From contig NZ_CM001373.1 in NCBI RefSeq assembly GCF_000236165.1, positions 1,277,634 through 1,341,633 on the forward strand: a stretch of DNA of 64,000 nt, written 5' to 3'. Positions 7,546-16,505 of the stretch are shown here, piece after piece. Each line of letters begins with the position of its first letter. The first letter of the stretch is position 1. Source of the stretch: Fluoribacter dumoffii NY 23. Lineage in GTDB: Bacteria; Pseudomonadota; Gammaproteobacteria; Legionellales; Legionellaceae. The position numbers were made by a program, and so were the translations under genes. The notes under the pieces were generated by a model, which was not told the DNA's origin, did not search any database, and saw only the letters and a list, made by a program, of their open reading frames with translations.

Positions 7546-8988
7546 ATGCAGTGGGATACAGTCATTGGTCTTGAAGTACATATTCAGCTAAAAACTCAAT
7601 CAAAACTTTTTTCAGGTGCATCTACCGCTTTTGGTTCAACTCCTAATTCACAAACCTGTTTCATTGATGCAGGATTCCCAGGGGTTTTACCCGTGTTGAA
7701 TAAAGAAGCGGTTATTATGGCAATTCAGTTTGGTTTGGCAATCCAGGCGGACATTAATGATCTATCTGTTTTTGAGCGCAAAAATTATTTTTATCCGGAT
7801 TTGCCCAAAGGTTATCAAATCAGTCAATTTCAAAAACCGATAGTAAGCAATGGTAAATTGGCAATCACTCTTCAAGATGGCAGTTTAAAGGATATTTCAA
7901 TCGTTCGTGCCCATTTGGAAGAAGATGCAGGCAAATCTTTGCACGGAGTGCGTTCAGGGTATAGTGGTATTGATTTGAACCGTGCAGGCACCCCTTTACT
8001 TGAAATAGTAACTGCCCCCTGCCTTTATTCCAGCTATGAAGCAGTGAGCTATCTTAAAAAATTGCATCAATTGGTGCAATTTTTAGGGATCTGTGATGGC
8101 AATATGCAAGAAGGAAATTTCCGCTGTGATGTCAATCTTTCACTAAAGCCCAAAGGAACTACCGTTTTGGGAACGCGAACTGAATTAAAGAATCTGAATT
8201 CATTCCGCTTTATCGAGAAAGCAATAGCTTATGAACAAGCGCGACATCAAGATATCCTGGAAAGTGGGCAACAGTTAGTTCAGGAAACTCGTTTGTATAA
8301 TCCTGATACTCATACTACGCATGCAATGCGCAGCAAGGAGAACGAGAACGATTACCGATATTTCCCTGATCCGGATTTACTGCCAATACAAATTTCTCGT
8401 TTTCTTATTGCGGAAGTCAAGAACAGTTTACCGGACTTACCCGATAAAATTCATGCTGAATTAAAAAATACCCCTGCTCTTAACGATGAAGACATTAATT
8501 TTATCCTTTCTTCTCCAGCAGCTTATCAGTTCTTTAAATCAATTAAAAAACAATCCCGCGCTTCAGAAAAAATGATTATTAATTGGTTAAAAGGCCAATA
8601 TGCTGCAGCATTAAATGAAGGGAATTTAACCTTTGATAATCCACGTATATCAGCAAAACTCATGGCGACTCTTCTTGATAAACTGCAAGATGGAACTCTC
8701 TCTTTAAACAATGCTCGAGCCATCTTCCTTTTGCTCTGGGCTGGTGAAGAAGACATTGAGGCAATCATCGAGCGAGAGGGATTTCAGCAAGAAGATAATA
8801 CTGCTGCCTGGGAGGAAATGATTATTAAGTTAGTTCAGCAATTTCCTGGGCAAGCAGCTGAATACAGGGCAGGAAAAGAAAAATTGCTGGCATTCTTTGT
8901 AGGGCAAATTATGAAGCAAACCAAGGGAAAAGCGAATCCCGAACAAATCAATGCTCTTCTTAAAAAACACTTGGCTGGAGAAGGTTAG
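7546..8988 (+). CDS. gatB: Aspartyl/glutamyl-tRNA amidotransferase subunit B
   Basis: Kinase/transamidase subunit (480 residues) that activates the mischarged aminoacyl-tRNA with ATP and adds the amide. Visible GatB signatures include GLEVHIQLKT at the start, FERKNYFYPDLPKGYQISQF, EEDAGKSLH, DLNRAGTPLLEIV and MQEGNFRCDVN, followed by the C-terminal helical and YqeY-like region ending FFVGQIMKQTKGKANP, which binds tRNA. Length is standard. It is last in the gatCAB operon; a GC-rich hairpin at 9023-9048 follows. Confidence 0.97.
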   Translation: MQWDTVIGLEVHIQLKTQSKLFSGASTAFGSTPNSQTCFIDAGFPGVLPVLNKEAVIMAIQFGLAIQADINDLSVFERKNYFYPDLPKGYQISQFQKPIVSNGKLAITLQDGSLKDISIVRAHLEEDAGKSLHGVRSGYSGIDLNRAGTPLLEIVTAPCLYSSYEAVSYLKKLHQLVQFLGICDGNMQEGNFRCDVNLSLKPKGTTVLGTRTELKNLNSFRFIEKAIAYEQARHQDILESGQQLVQETRLYNPDTHTTHAMRSKENENDYRYFPDPDLLPIQISRFLIAEVKNSLPDLPDKIHAELKNTPALNDEDINFILSSPAAYQFFKSIKKQSRASEKMIINWLKGQYAAALNEGNLTFDNPRISAKLMATLLDKLQDGTLSLNNARAIFLLLWAGEEDIEAIIEREGFQQEDNTAAWEEMIIKLVQQFPGQAAEYRAGKEKLLAFFVGQIMKQTKGKANPEQINALLKKHLAGEG

Positions 8989-9022
8989 TTTGGGAAAGTA
9001 GCGATGTTTTCATTTTAGTCAA

Positions 9023-9048
9023 ACCGGGGGTACAAAACACACCCCGGT
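9023..9048. terminator. GC-rich hairpin between convergent gatB and the coiled-coil gene
   Basis: ACCGGGG (9023-9029) pairs with CCCCGGT (9042-9048) across a 12-base loop. No strong T run follows on either strand, so it is a weak, possibly bidirectional terminator for the two converging genes. Confidence 0.45.
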
Positions 9049-9066
9049 GGTTCAAATAATAAAAGT

Positions 9067-11109
9067 TTATCGAGGAGGTTCCAGAGTAGTGATGGCTGGC
9101 TCAGGGAATATCTTCTCTATTAGCCGCCGATATTCATGATCACTATTACTTTTAAATCCATAATAATTAGTCACAATATTTTTTACATCATCACCAACCA
9201 TACCGGTGTTTTTAAGGCCATGGAAATCAGATGGTATGGACACTCCAAAAATTCTGGATTTTCCTCCCTTTTCCCACGCATCCTCAATACCCAAAAGGCG
9301 TTGTAAACTGAGCATGCGGCTTGTACCGAAATAACTGCCCCCTTTGGTAATTTCAGCTTGATTACCAGACTTATTAATATTCCGATGGGCGATGTTAATA
9401 ATCTCCAGCAATTTACTCTCAGCATTGATAGTTTGAAGACTGGTTTGTAGTTCAGTTATTAATGAGTCGCAATATTTAATCTTAGCGGCATTGCGTGATT
9501 TATGAAAAAAGCCCAAACAAGATTGATTTTTACCCTGTTCTTCTTTCAGGGTATTTTCATAGGATTGGATCAATGAGATTGCTTCTTGCAGCCGCTCCTT
9601 CTTTGCTGTAATGATCTCATTATTTTTACCACTCTCTTCGGTTTTCGCAACGTTCTCGCCGGAATCAACAACTTGATTGATTTCAACAATCTTGTCGGTA
9701 TGAACTGCTTGTTTGCTATCAACAATCTCAGTGGGACTCATACCTTTTGAGAGTTCAACAGTTTCACCGGAATCAACAACTTGATTGATTTTAGCAATCT
9801 CGCTGGGACTCACAAGCTCATGAATTTCGACACCTTCGTCGGTTTTTTCAGCTTCGTGAACGCTCAAAACTTCGTCAGTCCTCTTACTTTCGCCAGCTTC
9901 CACAACTTCGGCAGTTTTCACAGTTTGTTCAATTTGCTCCACTTCGTCAGTGTTCTTAACCTGCTCATTTTTCGGATCGTAAGCACTTTCCGTTATTGCA
10001 TCGTCTTGAGCTACTATTTCTGGATGGAGGCCGCTGCTGGTGTCACTGATTTCCTGGGTAAAAGAGGCTTGTCTCTTGATTTCTTCTAGATAGGATTGGG
10101 CCTCTGACTTTTTCTGCAGTAAAGCTCGTTCTGTATTTTCAATGACCTGAAGGATATTTTGATGTATTTCCGAGGTGCCACTTACCCCTTTTTTGATCCG
10201 TTGTAATTCTTTCTCTAAGTCAATAATAAAGCGGATAATTTCTTCAAGTTTATGCGCATCTTTAGTTATCAACAGCTCATCAGATTTTTGTGTGAGATTG
10301 GCCTCAATAGTTTTTATTTGCCTAAGCAATGTGGTCAAGTTCTTTAACTCTGCTGCTTGTTTTTTAAATGATTCAATTGTCTTTAGGTGATTATCAAGTG
10401 CAGATTGCTCCACCATAATTGCTTCTGCAGCAGGAGTTCCCTGTACCTCTTCCATAACGCCATCCATGATTAATTTTTTCTCATGTAATTTTTGAGTAAA
10501 CGTAGAAAATGATTTCTCACTCCCCAACAGTTCAAATTTTTTGTCAAACTCAGCCATCGATTTTGGCGTATAAACTGAAAGCAAATTCAAATAGAGTTTT
10601 TGCATGGAGGCCAGGTGCTCTTGCTTTAAAAGAATGTCATCGTTTGCTAATTTTACTAAAGATTTGGCTTTGAGAATTAGCTGTTGCTCCCGAATAACCT
10701 TTAACTGCATTTCAAAAGCATGCAGTCGTTCGAGAACATTATCACTAAGAGTATTGTCATCTTGGATGGGTGGAATTCGCTGATAGTCGTCCTTGGTTTT
10801 TGGTTGGTTTGAATAATGTTGATGCTCAGCATATTTAATACGAATAGCTTTTGTATCGATATCCTCTTTTGCTGAGGACAAAGCGTGAATCAGAGCATTT
10901 ACAAAACCCAAATAGCCCGGACTGAATTTTAAATTATCACTCCTCCTTGATCTGTATAACCCAAATTCCCTTCTATGTAATCCAAGGAATTGTTGAAGGT
11001 TTTGACTAAATCCTATTCCCGCGAACTCAATAATTTGTTCTAGGAGAGCTTGATCAGAGGAAATTTTACCAGGGGTAGTATAGAGAGAATGTAGCTGCTG
11101 ATTTTTCAT
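9067..11109 (-). CDS. Long coiled-coil protein with 36-residue repeats, possible effector
   Basis: 680-residue protein I do not recognise. The N-terminal 100 residues are mixed (FAGIGFSQNLQQFLGLHRREF). Residues about 120-350 are charged and heptad-like, as in coiled coils. Residues about 355-500 are acidic and low-complexity, with a 36-residue repeat containing INQVVDSGE(T/N)V; its DNA copies at 9659-9692 and 9767-9800 differ at 2 of 34 bases. A second helical part follows, and a globular-looking end (GGSYFGTSRMLSLQRLLG, IPSDFHGL). There is no signal peptide or membrane helix. Size, coiled coils and repeats resemble Legionella effectors, but no catalytic motif is seen. A -10 candidate TATAAT lies at 11142-11147 on its strand. 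Confidence 0.55.
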   Translation of the reverse strand: MKNQQLHSLYTTPGKISSDQALLEQIIEFAGIGFSQNLQQFLGLHRREFGLYRSRRSDNLKFSPGYLGFVNALIHALSSAKEDIDTKAIRIKYAEHQHYSNQPKTKDDYQRIPPIQDDNTLSDNVLERLHAFEMQLKVIREQQLILKAKSLVKLANDDILLKQEHLASMQKLYLNLLSVYTPKSMAEFDKKFELLGSEKSFSTFTQKLHEKKLIMDGVMEEVQGTPAAEAIMVEQSALDNHLKTIESFKKQAAELKNLTTLLRQIKTIEANLTQKSDELLITKDAHKLEEIIRFIIDLEKELQRIKKGVSGTSEIHQNILQVIENTERALLQKKSEAQSYLEEIKRQASFTQEISDTSSGLHPEIVAQDDAITESAYDPKNEQVKNTDEVEQIEQTVKTAEVVEAGESKRTDEVLSVHEAEKTDEGVEIHELVSPSEIAKINQVVDSGETVELSKGMSPTEIVDSKQAVHTDKIVEINQVVDSGENVAKTEESGKNNEIITAKKERLQEAISLIQSYENTLKEEQGKNQSCLGFFHKSRNAAKIKYCDSLITELQTSLQTINAESKLLEIINIAHRNINKSGNQAEITKGGSYFGTSRMLSLQRLLGIEDAWEKGGKSRIFGVSIPSDFHGLKNTGMVGDDVKNIVTNYYGFKSNSDHEYRRLIEKIFPEPAITTLEPPR

Positions 11110-11385
11110 ATAATCTTTAAAAACTAAAAAAAGATGACTATATTATAGCCTACATGATCAATTTTTAATATAGATTCCACATCAAAGTGATTGAAATTTT
11201 TACATCCCGCCAGTTACTGGGTATCCATAAGATTACCACTAAGGACGTTTTCTGATAGGATTTAGAAATTTTTTGTGCAACAATTTGAAATACGGGTTAA
11301 ACCCAAATTACAGCAATCAGCATAATTAGAGGATTAATGAATTTAAGGATTTAGGGTATCAGGAGAAAGGATGGGCCAAGGAAAA

Positions 11386-11737
11386 AAGAGTCGGTCGATA
11401 AGCCGGGTTCTGTCATGGACAATCATTCATCTGGGACATGTGTCACCACATGCCTCAAGCGACCTACCCGAGTCCCGTGCGGGCCACACGTAATGACTTT
11501 TCAGCCAAAGGACTCCTATTTGGTCTTGCTCCAAGTGGGGTTTTCCCTGCCACGCCTGTTACCAGTCGCGCGGTGCGCTCTTACCGCACCTTTTCACCCT
11601 TACCTCAAAGAGGCGGTATATTTTCTGTGGCACTTTCCGTAGGTTCACACCTCCCAGGAATTACCTGGCACTCTACCCTCTGGAGCCCGGACTTTCCTCC
11701 CTTTGCAAAACAAAGAGCGATTGCCTGACCAACTCTG
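11386..11737 (-). ncRNA. rnpB: RNase P RNA (type A)
   Basis: Catalytic RNA that trims the 5' leader of precursor tRNAs. On the minus strand the 5' part contains GGAGGAAAGTCCGGGCTCC and AGGGTGCCAGGTAA, near-identical to E. coli rnpB, and the 3' part ends AACCCGGCTTATCG. The ends pair: GAGTTGGTC (5') with GACCGACTC (3'), forming helix P1, followed by CTTTTTTCC, which can serve as terminator. Length about 350 nt fits type A. A -10 box TACTAT lies at 11744-11749, at the right distance from the 5' end. Exact ends are uncertain by a few bases. Open reading frames here are spurious. Confidence 0.97.
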
Positions 11738-11822
11738 ATATCAATAGTAGCAGAGTGCCTAGCCAAAGACCACTATATTAGGAAGCAATTAAGAAAAATA
11801 GTGAAAAATGGTTCTTTAAGGT

Positions 11823-12104
11823 TTAGAAATCTCGGGTTCCAATAAACTCGTCATCAAAATAACGCTTTAATTTGGTACGCAAAGTTCCACGACTTACACC
11901 CAGAACACGTGCAGCTTTTGATTGGTTGTAACGAGTTAATTCCATAACAGTACGGAATAAAGGCGCTTCAACTTCTTCTACGATTAATTGATATAAATTT
12001 AAGTTGGAATCTTTATTACTAACACTAGTTAAATACCCTTTAACAGCATGAATTACTTGATGTGAAAGTGCTTCGCTGCTTTGCACCATTGTATCTGTGC
12101 TCAT
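11823..12104 (-). CDS. fis: Fis-family nucleoid-associated DNA-binding protein
   Basis: 93-residue DNA-bending regulator. The C-terminal helix-turn-helix is highly conserved with E. coli Fis: EAPLFRTVMELTRYNQSKAARVLGVSRGTLRTKLKRY in sense, with the Fis RGTLRKKLKKY end visible as RGTLRTKL. The N-terminal beta-hairpin region differs. AGGAG lies seven bases before the ATG. Legionella genomes encode several Fis paralogues that regulate virulence genes; I cannot say which one this is. It stands alone between rnpB and a long spacer, with a promoter candidate at 12178-12206. Confidence 0.93.
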   Translation of the reverse strand: MSTDTMVQSSEALSHQVIHAVKGYLTSVSNKDSNLNLYQLIVEEVEAPLFRTVMELTRYNQSKAARVLGVSRGTLRTKLKRYFDDEFIGTRDF

Positions 12105-12177
12105 TTAAGTCTCCTAGTACAAATTAATTAAATAAAATTATGCCCAGTACATACACTCACCGAACACTATGGCCTAT

Positions 12178-12206
12178 ATAGTACCAAACATCTCAAAGAG
12201 TGTAAA
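12178..12206 (-). promoter_or_regulatory. Promoter candidate for fis
   Basis: Leftward -35 TTTACA (12201-12206), 17-bp spacer, -10 TACTAT (12178-12183), about 75 bp before the fis start. Confidence 0.4.
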
Positions 12207-12485
12207 TATTGTTTTAATGATATTCATTTCTTAAGGAAATATTAAGTCAAAAAAATTTTACCACTTTACCCGCAAACTGGACAAGGCGAATTTATTATTT
12301 AATTCCTTTTGCTTGCTTAAATGACGTAAATTATTGATAAAAAGAACAATTGCATGCTTTCTTTGTTTAAATAGAAGAAAAAAGTACCATGTGCATTTAA
12401 TTGACGGACACATCTGATTTTCTAAGGATGAATATGACCCAAAAACACACAAGCGACCTTCATTGTCATCTAAATGAACGTTTTA

Positions 12486-12637
12486 GTTTGGCTTTTCTTG
12501 AAAAAAACACTCACAAAGCAAATTGAATTGGCATCTAGAAATAGATGCCCCATGAAGTGACAGCGATTTACCAGAATGTAAGTGCTCCCTAGCCCCTGGT
12601 ACCGATGAGGAAACTATTTTGACAGCCTCAGCCAAAC
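12486..12637 (-). ncRNA. Candidate structured RNA in the 658-bp fis-iscA spacer
   Basis: The spacer 12105-12762 holds no convincing gene. Within it, GTTTGGCT (12486-12493) and AGCCAAAC (12630-12637) are perfect inverted repeats enclosing three hairpins: 12530-12549 (8 bp, 4-base loop), TACCAG/CTGGTA at 12569-12574/12596-12601, and TGAGG/CCTCA at 12606-12610/12626-12630. On the minus strand a promoter TTGTAA (12664-12669), 17 bp, GCTAAT (12641-12646) would start RNA at about 12634, and a run of seven T lies at 12507-12501. On the plus strand a short hairpin and T run follow at 12646-12665, so the strand is not certain. Family unknown. Confidence 0.3.
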
Positions 12638-12762
12638 CGAATTAGCCAGATTTCTGGGATTTTTTACAAATAAGGCACAATTGTGCATGGAAAGTCATTC
12701 TTCAGATAGTCCGGGTGGTATGAGAAGTTTCTGGCTGCACCCCGATTATATTATGTAGAGGA

Positions 12763-13128
12763 CTAATCTACTGTGAAGCTTTCTCCACATCCACATTGGC
12801 CGGTCTGGTTAGGATTATTAAACACAAATTTATAATTTAATCCCTGCTTGACATAATCTACACTCATATTTTTCAGGAAAGAATAACTGGATTTATCAAT
12901 ACAAACCACATAGTTTTCACTCAAAGGGAGTACTAAATCAGTCTCTTGAGGCGCAAGTACATAATCCACCACATAAGATAAACCAGAACAGCCAGTTTTT
13001 TTTATCGATAAACGAATTCCAGTGTAATCAGGATTTTTTTGTAAATAAGACACCACGTGTTTTACTGCTGCCTCAGTAAAACTGATTTCAGGTACTGCGC
13101 TATCTACATGATGCATTACCACACTCAT
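12763..13128 (-). CDS. A-type iron-sulfur cluster assembly protein (IscA/HesB family)
   Basis: A-type Fe-S carrier of 121 residues. The three conserved ligand cysteines are present: GCSGLSYVVDYV in the middle and the C-terminal QCGCGESF. The upstream in-frame ATG at 13152 lies inside the preceding gene; GAGAGG six bases before the ATG at 13128 (MSVVMHH) marks the better start. It is last of the trmJ-iscS-IscU-like-iscA run. It could be IscA, ErpA or SufA by function; sequence alone does not separate them. Notably its ligands are intact while those of the neighbouring scaffold are not. Confidence 0.9.
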   Translation of the reverse strand: MSVVMHHVDSAVPEISFTEAAVKHVVSYLQKNPDYTGIRLSIKKTGCSGLSYVVDYVLAPQETDLVLPLSENYVVCIDKSSYSFLKNMSVDYVKQGLNYKFVFNNPNQTGQCGCGESFTVD

Positions 13129-13138
13129 TATGTACCTC

Positions 13139-13537
13139 TCAATTAAATTCAAATATTTTATTTATTAAAAGCAAAGCTTCTTTATAAACATCAATAATTC
13201 TTAATGCAACAGGATACTGGGCAATAGGAATATCCAATTCTTTAATAATAAGCTGGTAATCAATTGGGGGCACACTATTTATAGCCTGCCCTTCCAGCAG
13301 TCTGCATAACCATTCCAAGCTTGCAATTACATAAGGATTGCTATTAGTTTTGAAACATGCCCGTACAATCGTACCCTGTGAATTACATTGCATGTAAAAC
13401 TCAATAGTCCCCTGACCTTTTTGGGTGTTTTTAACAGTTATCGAAAATTGATCAGTCAAATTAACAACACCGACATGCCTGGGTGAAAAAAAATAATCCT
13501 GGACAGTTCTATTATACATTACAGTTCTATTATACAT
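13139..13537 (-). CDS. IscU/NifU-like protein lacking all three cluster-ligand cysteines
   Basis: IscU-fold protein of 132 residues. The start (VQDYFFSPRHVGVV) matches IscU IDHYENPRNVGSF, and FKT...VIASLEW aligns with FKTYGCGSAIASSSL. Yet the GAPACGD loop is replaced by KNTQKGQG, the YGCGS Cys by NSNPY, and the KIHCS Cys by QYPVAL, so the three scaffold cysteines and the Asp are gone. Other cysteines present are not at ligand positions. Its place between iscS and iscA suggests a role in sulfur transfer or as a non-scaffold partner. The start is ambiguous: an 18-bp tandem duplication makes two ATGs (13537 and 13519), neither with a clear Shine-Dalgarno. Confidence 0.75.
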   Translation of the reverse strand: MYNRTVMYNRTVQDYFFSPRHVGVVNLTDQFSITVKNTQKGQGTIEFYMQCNSQGTIVRACFKTNSNPYVIASLEWLCRLLEGQAINSVPPIDYQLIIKELDIPIAQYPVALRIIDVYKEALLLINKIFEFN

Positions 13538-13538
13538 T
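13503..13538. repeat. Perfect 18-bp tandem duplication at the IscU-like start
   Basis: The 18 bases at 13503-13520 recur exactly at 13521-13538. In the minus-strand reading frame they encode MYNRTV twice, each copy with its own ATG. Confidence 0.95.
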
Positions 13539-13547
13539 ATATATACA

Positions 13548-14720
13548 TTAAAGCGGCGATATTTCTCGCAATCGAGTTACTTGCGTGCAAATAACCTTAA
13601 TCGCGTGCTCCACTTCCTCTTCTTTCGTAAAACGCCCTATAGATAATCTTATACTATTTTGGGCAAGCTCATCACTCAATCCTATTTCTCTCAGTACATA
13701 TGAAGGTTGAATACTGGCAGAACTACAGGCCGAGGTAGACGAAACAGCAAGTTCATTCAACGCTAATAATAAAGAATCTCCGTCTAATCCAGCAAAACTG
13801 ATATTCAGATTACCGGCGATTCGTTTTTGTTTGTCGCCATTCAACTGTATGCCTGGCAGATGTTTAATACCATCCCACAGATAGTGCCGATATTTTAAAA
13901 GTCGAGACTGTTCCACTTCGCGCACGCTTTCTGCTAATGCAAACGCTTCTCCCATACCCACAATTTGATGGGTGGCGAGGGTTCCTGAACGTAAGCCTCC
14001 CTCATGGCCACCGCCAAAACTTTGAGGTTGGAGACGAATTCGGGGTTTGTGCCTGACATAAAGGGCGCCAATACCTTTTGGCCCATAGTTCTTGTGTGCG
14101 GAAAAGGACATTAGATCTACAGAAAGCTGGGTCAAATCAATAGGAAGTTTTCCAGCGCTTTGTGCTGCATCCACATGAAAAATGATCCCTTTATCGCGTA
14201 AAAGAGTGCCAATCGCCCCTATATCCTGTATCACTCCAATTTCGTTGTTTACATGCATTATGGAAACTAAAATGGTATCAGGTCTTAGTACCTCAACCAA
14301 GCGTTCCAAATTCAGCAAACCATTCGGTTCGGGACGTAAGTAGGTAACTGTGAATCCATCTTTTTCTAAACGGTTAAAACTATCAAGCACCGCTTTATGC
14401 TCCGTACTCATAGTCACCAAATGTTTTCCTTTATTCTGGTAGAAATGAGCTGCACCAATTATCGCCAGGTTATTTGCTTCTGTAGCCCCTGAAGTAAAAA
14501 CTATATCTTGGGCTGATGCATGAATTGATTGCGCAACTTGGGTACGGGCCTGCTCCACCGCAAGCGCCGCGACTCTCCCAAATTCGTGAGTTGTAGACGA
14601 AGGATTACCAAAATCACCATCAGGCCCCAAATAGCGAATCATTCGCTCCACAACAAGTGGGTCAACCGGGGTGGTGGCCATATAATCAAAATAGATAGGT
14701 ATTTTAACTATCGCCTTCAC
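13548..14720 (-). CDS. iscS: Cysteine desulfurase IscS/NifS
   Basis: PLP enzyme (390 residues) that takes sulfur from cysteine for Fe-S clusters and thiolated tRNA. Class I features: [13 protein letters not shown] at the start, [19 protein letters not shown] (PLP Asp), the PLP lysine in [12 protein letters not shown], and the mobile-loop catalytic Cys near residue 332 in STSACSSAS. It starts with GTG, preceded by AAAGGAG at good distance, and overlaps the trmJ end by 17 bp. The C-terminus lacks the longer IscU-docking tail typical of E. coli IscS, so it may be a second, NifS-like desulfurase; the partner is the cysteine-less IscU-like protein. Confidence 0.92.
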   Translation of the reverse strand: MKAIVKIPIYFDYMATTPVDPLVVERMIRYLGPDGDFGNPSSTTHEFGRVAALAVEQARTQVAQSIHASAQDIVFTSGATEANNLAIIGAAHFYQNKGKHLVTMSTEHKAVLDSFNRLEKDGFTVTYLRPEPNGLLNLERLVEVLRPDTILVSIMHVNNEIGVIQDIGAIGTLLRDKGIIFHVDAAQSAGKLPIDLTQLSVDLMSFSAHKNYGPKGIGALYVRHKPRIRLQPQSFGGGHEGGLRSGTLATHQIVGMGEAFALAESVREVEQSRLLKYRHYLWDGIKHLPGIQLNGDKQKRIAGNLNISFAGLDGDSLLLALNELAVSSTSACSSASIQPSYVLREIGLSDELAQNSIRLSIGRFTKEEEVEHAIKVICTQVTRLREISPL

Positions 14721-15459
14721 TTACTTCTCCTTTACGTGCCCATTCCAAGGATTTTTGTACCTGACTTAACATTCCGCGTAGCAGGTTAACTTCTGTTTTT
14801 TCCAGGTTTATGCGATTAAATAACCGCCGTACTCTCTGCATCAAACGTCTTGGATTTGAAGCTTTTAAAAACTGAATTTGAATAAATACTTCCCTTAAAT
14901 GTTCATAAAACTGCTCGATTTCATCTGCTGCAGCATATTCATCTTGTCGCAAGGACACTTCAGCCTTGGGGGCTAACATTTTCATGCGTAATTCATAAGC
15001 TATAATCTGTACAGCCTGCGCCAGATTAAGCGAGCTGTATTCCGGATTACTGGGAATATGAATGTGATAATGACATTTTAGCAGTTCTTCGTTAGTAAGT
15101 CCGGCATGTTCCCTTCCAAAAACTATAGCAATTTGAGTACGATCTGCTTGCTGGCTAATTAAATCAGCACAAGAAGATGGAGTTAAGCCTGGTAAAGAAA
15201 GCCCCCTGGGCCGTGCGCTGGTACCTAAAATAAGCTGACAACCGATTAAAGCCTCATCCAAAGTTTCAGTGACAACTGCGCGCTCCAAAACATCATCAGC
15301 ACCCGCTGCCATTTCTTTTGCCTTATAATCTGGAAAAGATTTGGGATTGACTAAATAAAGTGAATTTAATCCCATTGTTTTCATTGCCCTGGCAGCTGAG
15401 CCTATATTTCCAGGATGGGAGGTTGCTACTAAAATAATACGTATTGAATTTAAACTCAT
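14704..15459 (-). CDS. trmJ: tRNA (cytidine/uridine-2'-O-)-methyltransferase TrmJ
   Basis: SPOUT-family methyltransferase (251 residues) that 2'-O-methylates tRNA position 32 using SAM. Signature motifs: [25 protein letters not shown] at the N-terminus, the [15 protein letters not shown] block and the knot motif [19 protein letters not shown]. The extra C-terminal helical domain ([10 protein letters not shown]...) is typical of TrmJ rather than TrmL. It leads the leftward operon with iscS, the same neighbourhood as E. coli trmJ-iscR-iscS, but no iscR gene lies between. Confidence 0.92.
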   Translation of the reverse strand: MSLNSIRIILVATSHPGNIGSAARAMKTMGLNSLYLVNPKSFPDYKAKEMAAGADDVLERAVVTETLDEALIGCQLILGTSARPRGLSLPGLTPSSCADLISQQADRTQIAIVFGREHAGLTNEELLKCHYHIHIPSNPEYSSLNLAQAVQIIAYELRMKMLAPKAEVSLRQDEYAAADEIEQFYEHLREVFIQIQFLKASNPRRLMQRVRRLFNRINLEKTEVNLLRGMLSQVQKSLEWARKGEVSEGDS

Positions 15460-15607
15460 AAAAAACTTTTTTAATAAAGCACAGTGAGCGCTATATCATA
15501 TCATCGAACTCTCTTTTTTACGATTTTTGCTTTTTTCATATTTCACTCTCTTTGTGCAAAAAAAATATGATAGAATCACCGGTTTTGTAGATTAAAGAGT
15601 ATTATTC

Positions 15608-16393
15608 ATGGAACCCCTTTTAAATATAGCAATTAACGCAGCACGACAAGCCGGTGAAATTATAGTTCGCCATATGGAGCAAGTGGACCGTCTCAAGATA
15701 ACCGCTAAAACCAACCATGAATATTTTAGCGAAGTAGACATTAAAGCCGAACAAACAATTATTCATACAATCCATAAAGCGTATCCTGAGCATGGTATCC
15801 TTGCCGAAGAAAGTGGCATGCAAGAAGGCGATGGAGAGACAATCTGGATTATTGATCCCCTGGATGGAACTTCCAACTACCTGCACGGATTTCCTTTTTT
15901 TTCTGTTTCTATCGCGGTAAAAGTAAAAGGCAGAATAGAGCATGGGGTTATTTATGATCCTTTACGCCATGAGTGTTTTGCCGCAAGCCGTGGGCGTGGG
16001 GCACGGTTAAATGATCGTAGAATACGGGTTTCTAAACAAACCCAACTGGTGGCTTCTCTTTTAGGAACTGGATTCCCCTCACGAGATATCAATGTAGCAC
16101 AAAGATATTTACCAACTTTCGAAGCTTTATTGGGTAAATGTGCTGGAGTGAGAAGAACTGGATCAGCTGCACTTGATTTAGCCTATGTGGCCAGTGGACG
16201 ACTTGATGGATTTTGGGAGTTAGGTTTACGTCCCTGGGATATTGCTGCAGGATCTTTATTAATCAGAGAGGCAGGCGGATTAATCAGTGATTTACATGGA
16301 GGCGATGATTATCTGAAACATGGAGATATTGTTGCGGGCACCCCCAAAGTATTTAAATCCTTACTACAGACCATCTCACCTGTTCTGAAATAA
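15608..16393 (+). CDS. suhB: Inositol-1-monophosphatase family protein SuhB
   Basis: Mg-dependent phosphatase (261 residues), divergent from trmJ as in E. coli. Metal-site motifs are complete: the Glu of LAEESG, IDPLDGTSNYLHGFPFF and the C-terminal WDIAAGSLLIREAGG. E. coli SuhB also acts in rRNA transcription complexes with Nus factors; whether this one does cannot be read here. Full length, no anomaly. A hairpin at 16405-16440 follows the stop. Confidence 0.95.
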   Translation: MEPLLNIAINAARQAGEIIVRHMEQVDRLKITAKTNHEYFSEVDIKAEQTIIHTIHKAYPEHGILAEESGMQEGDGETIWIIDPLDGTSNYLHGFPFFSVSIAVKVKGRIEHGVIYDPLRHECFAASRGRGARLNDRRIRVSKQTQLVASLLGTGFPSRDINVAQRYLPTFEALLGKCAGVRRTGSAALDLAYVASGRLDGFWELGLRPWDIAAGSLLIREAGGLISDLHGGDDYLKHGDIVAGTPKVFKSLLQTISPVLK

Positions 16394-16404
16394 GAAGAGC
16401 AACC

Positions 16405-16440
16405 ACTCCCATCCCAGGCAATCGCCGAAGGAATGGGAGT
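16405..16440 (+). terminator. Hairpin after suhB
   Basis: ACTCCCAT (16405-16412) pairs with ATGGGAGT (16433-16440), 8 bp with a 20-base loop. There is no T run, so termination is uncertain. Confidence 0.35.
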
Positions 16441-16505
16441 AGTCTAATGCATCCATTACCATTCCTACCTCACTTGAAACTTCAATTATCCCATTTAAGA
16501 TTTGT

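Noticed and set aside
11415..11728. Two overlapping open frames of 75 and 96 codons
   Set aside because: They lie within RNase P RNA on the opposite strand.
12258..12452. 64-codon open frame in the fis-iscA spacer
   Set aside because: Poor ribosome-binding site, atypical composition and no recognisable protein features.
12540..12625. 6S RNA on the plus strand
   Set aside because: A short match to E. coli 6S (AGAATGT...GTGCTCC) is seen, but the long rod with a central bubble could not be folded by eye. Kept only as an alternative in the findings.
12645..12665. LetA box (TNAGAAATTTCTNA) at the CCAGATTTCTGG hairpin
   Set aside because: The centre is two bases short and the flanks do not match.
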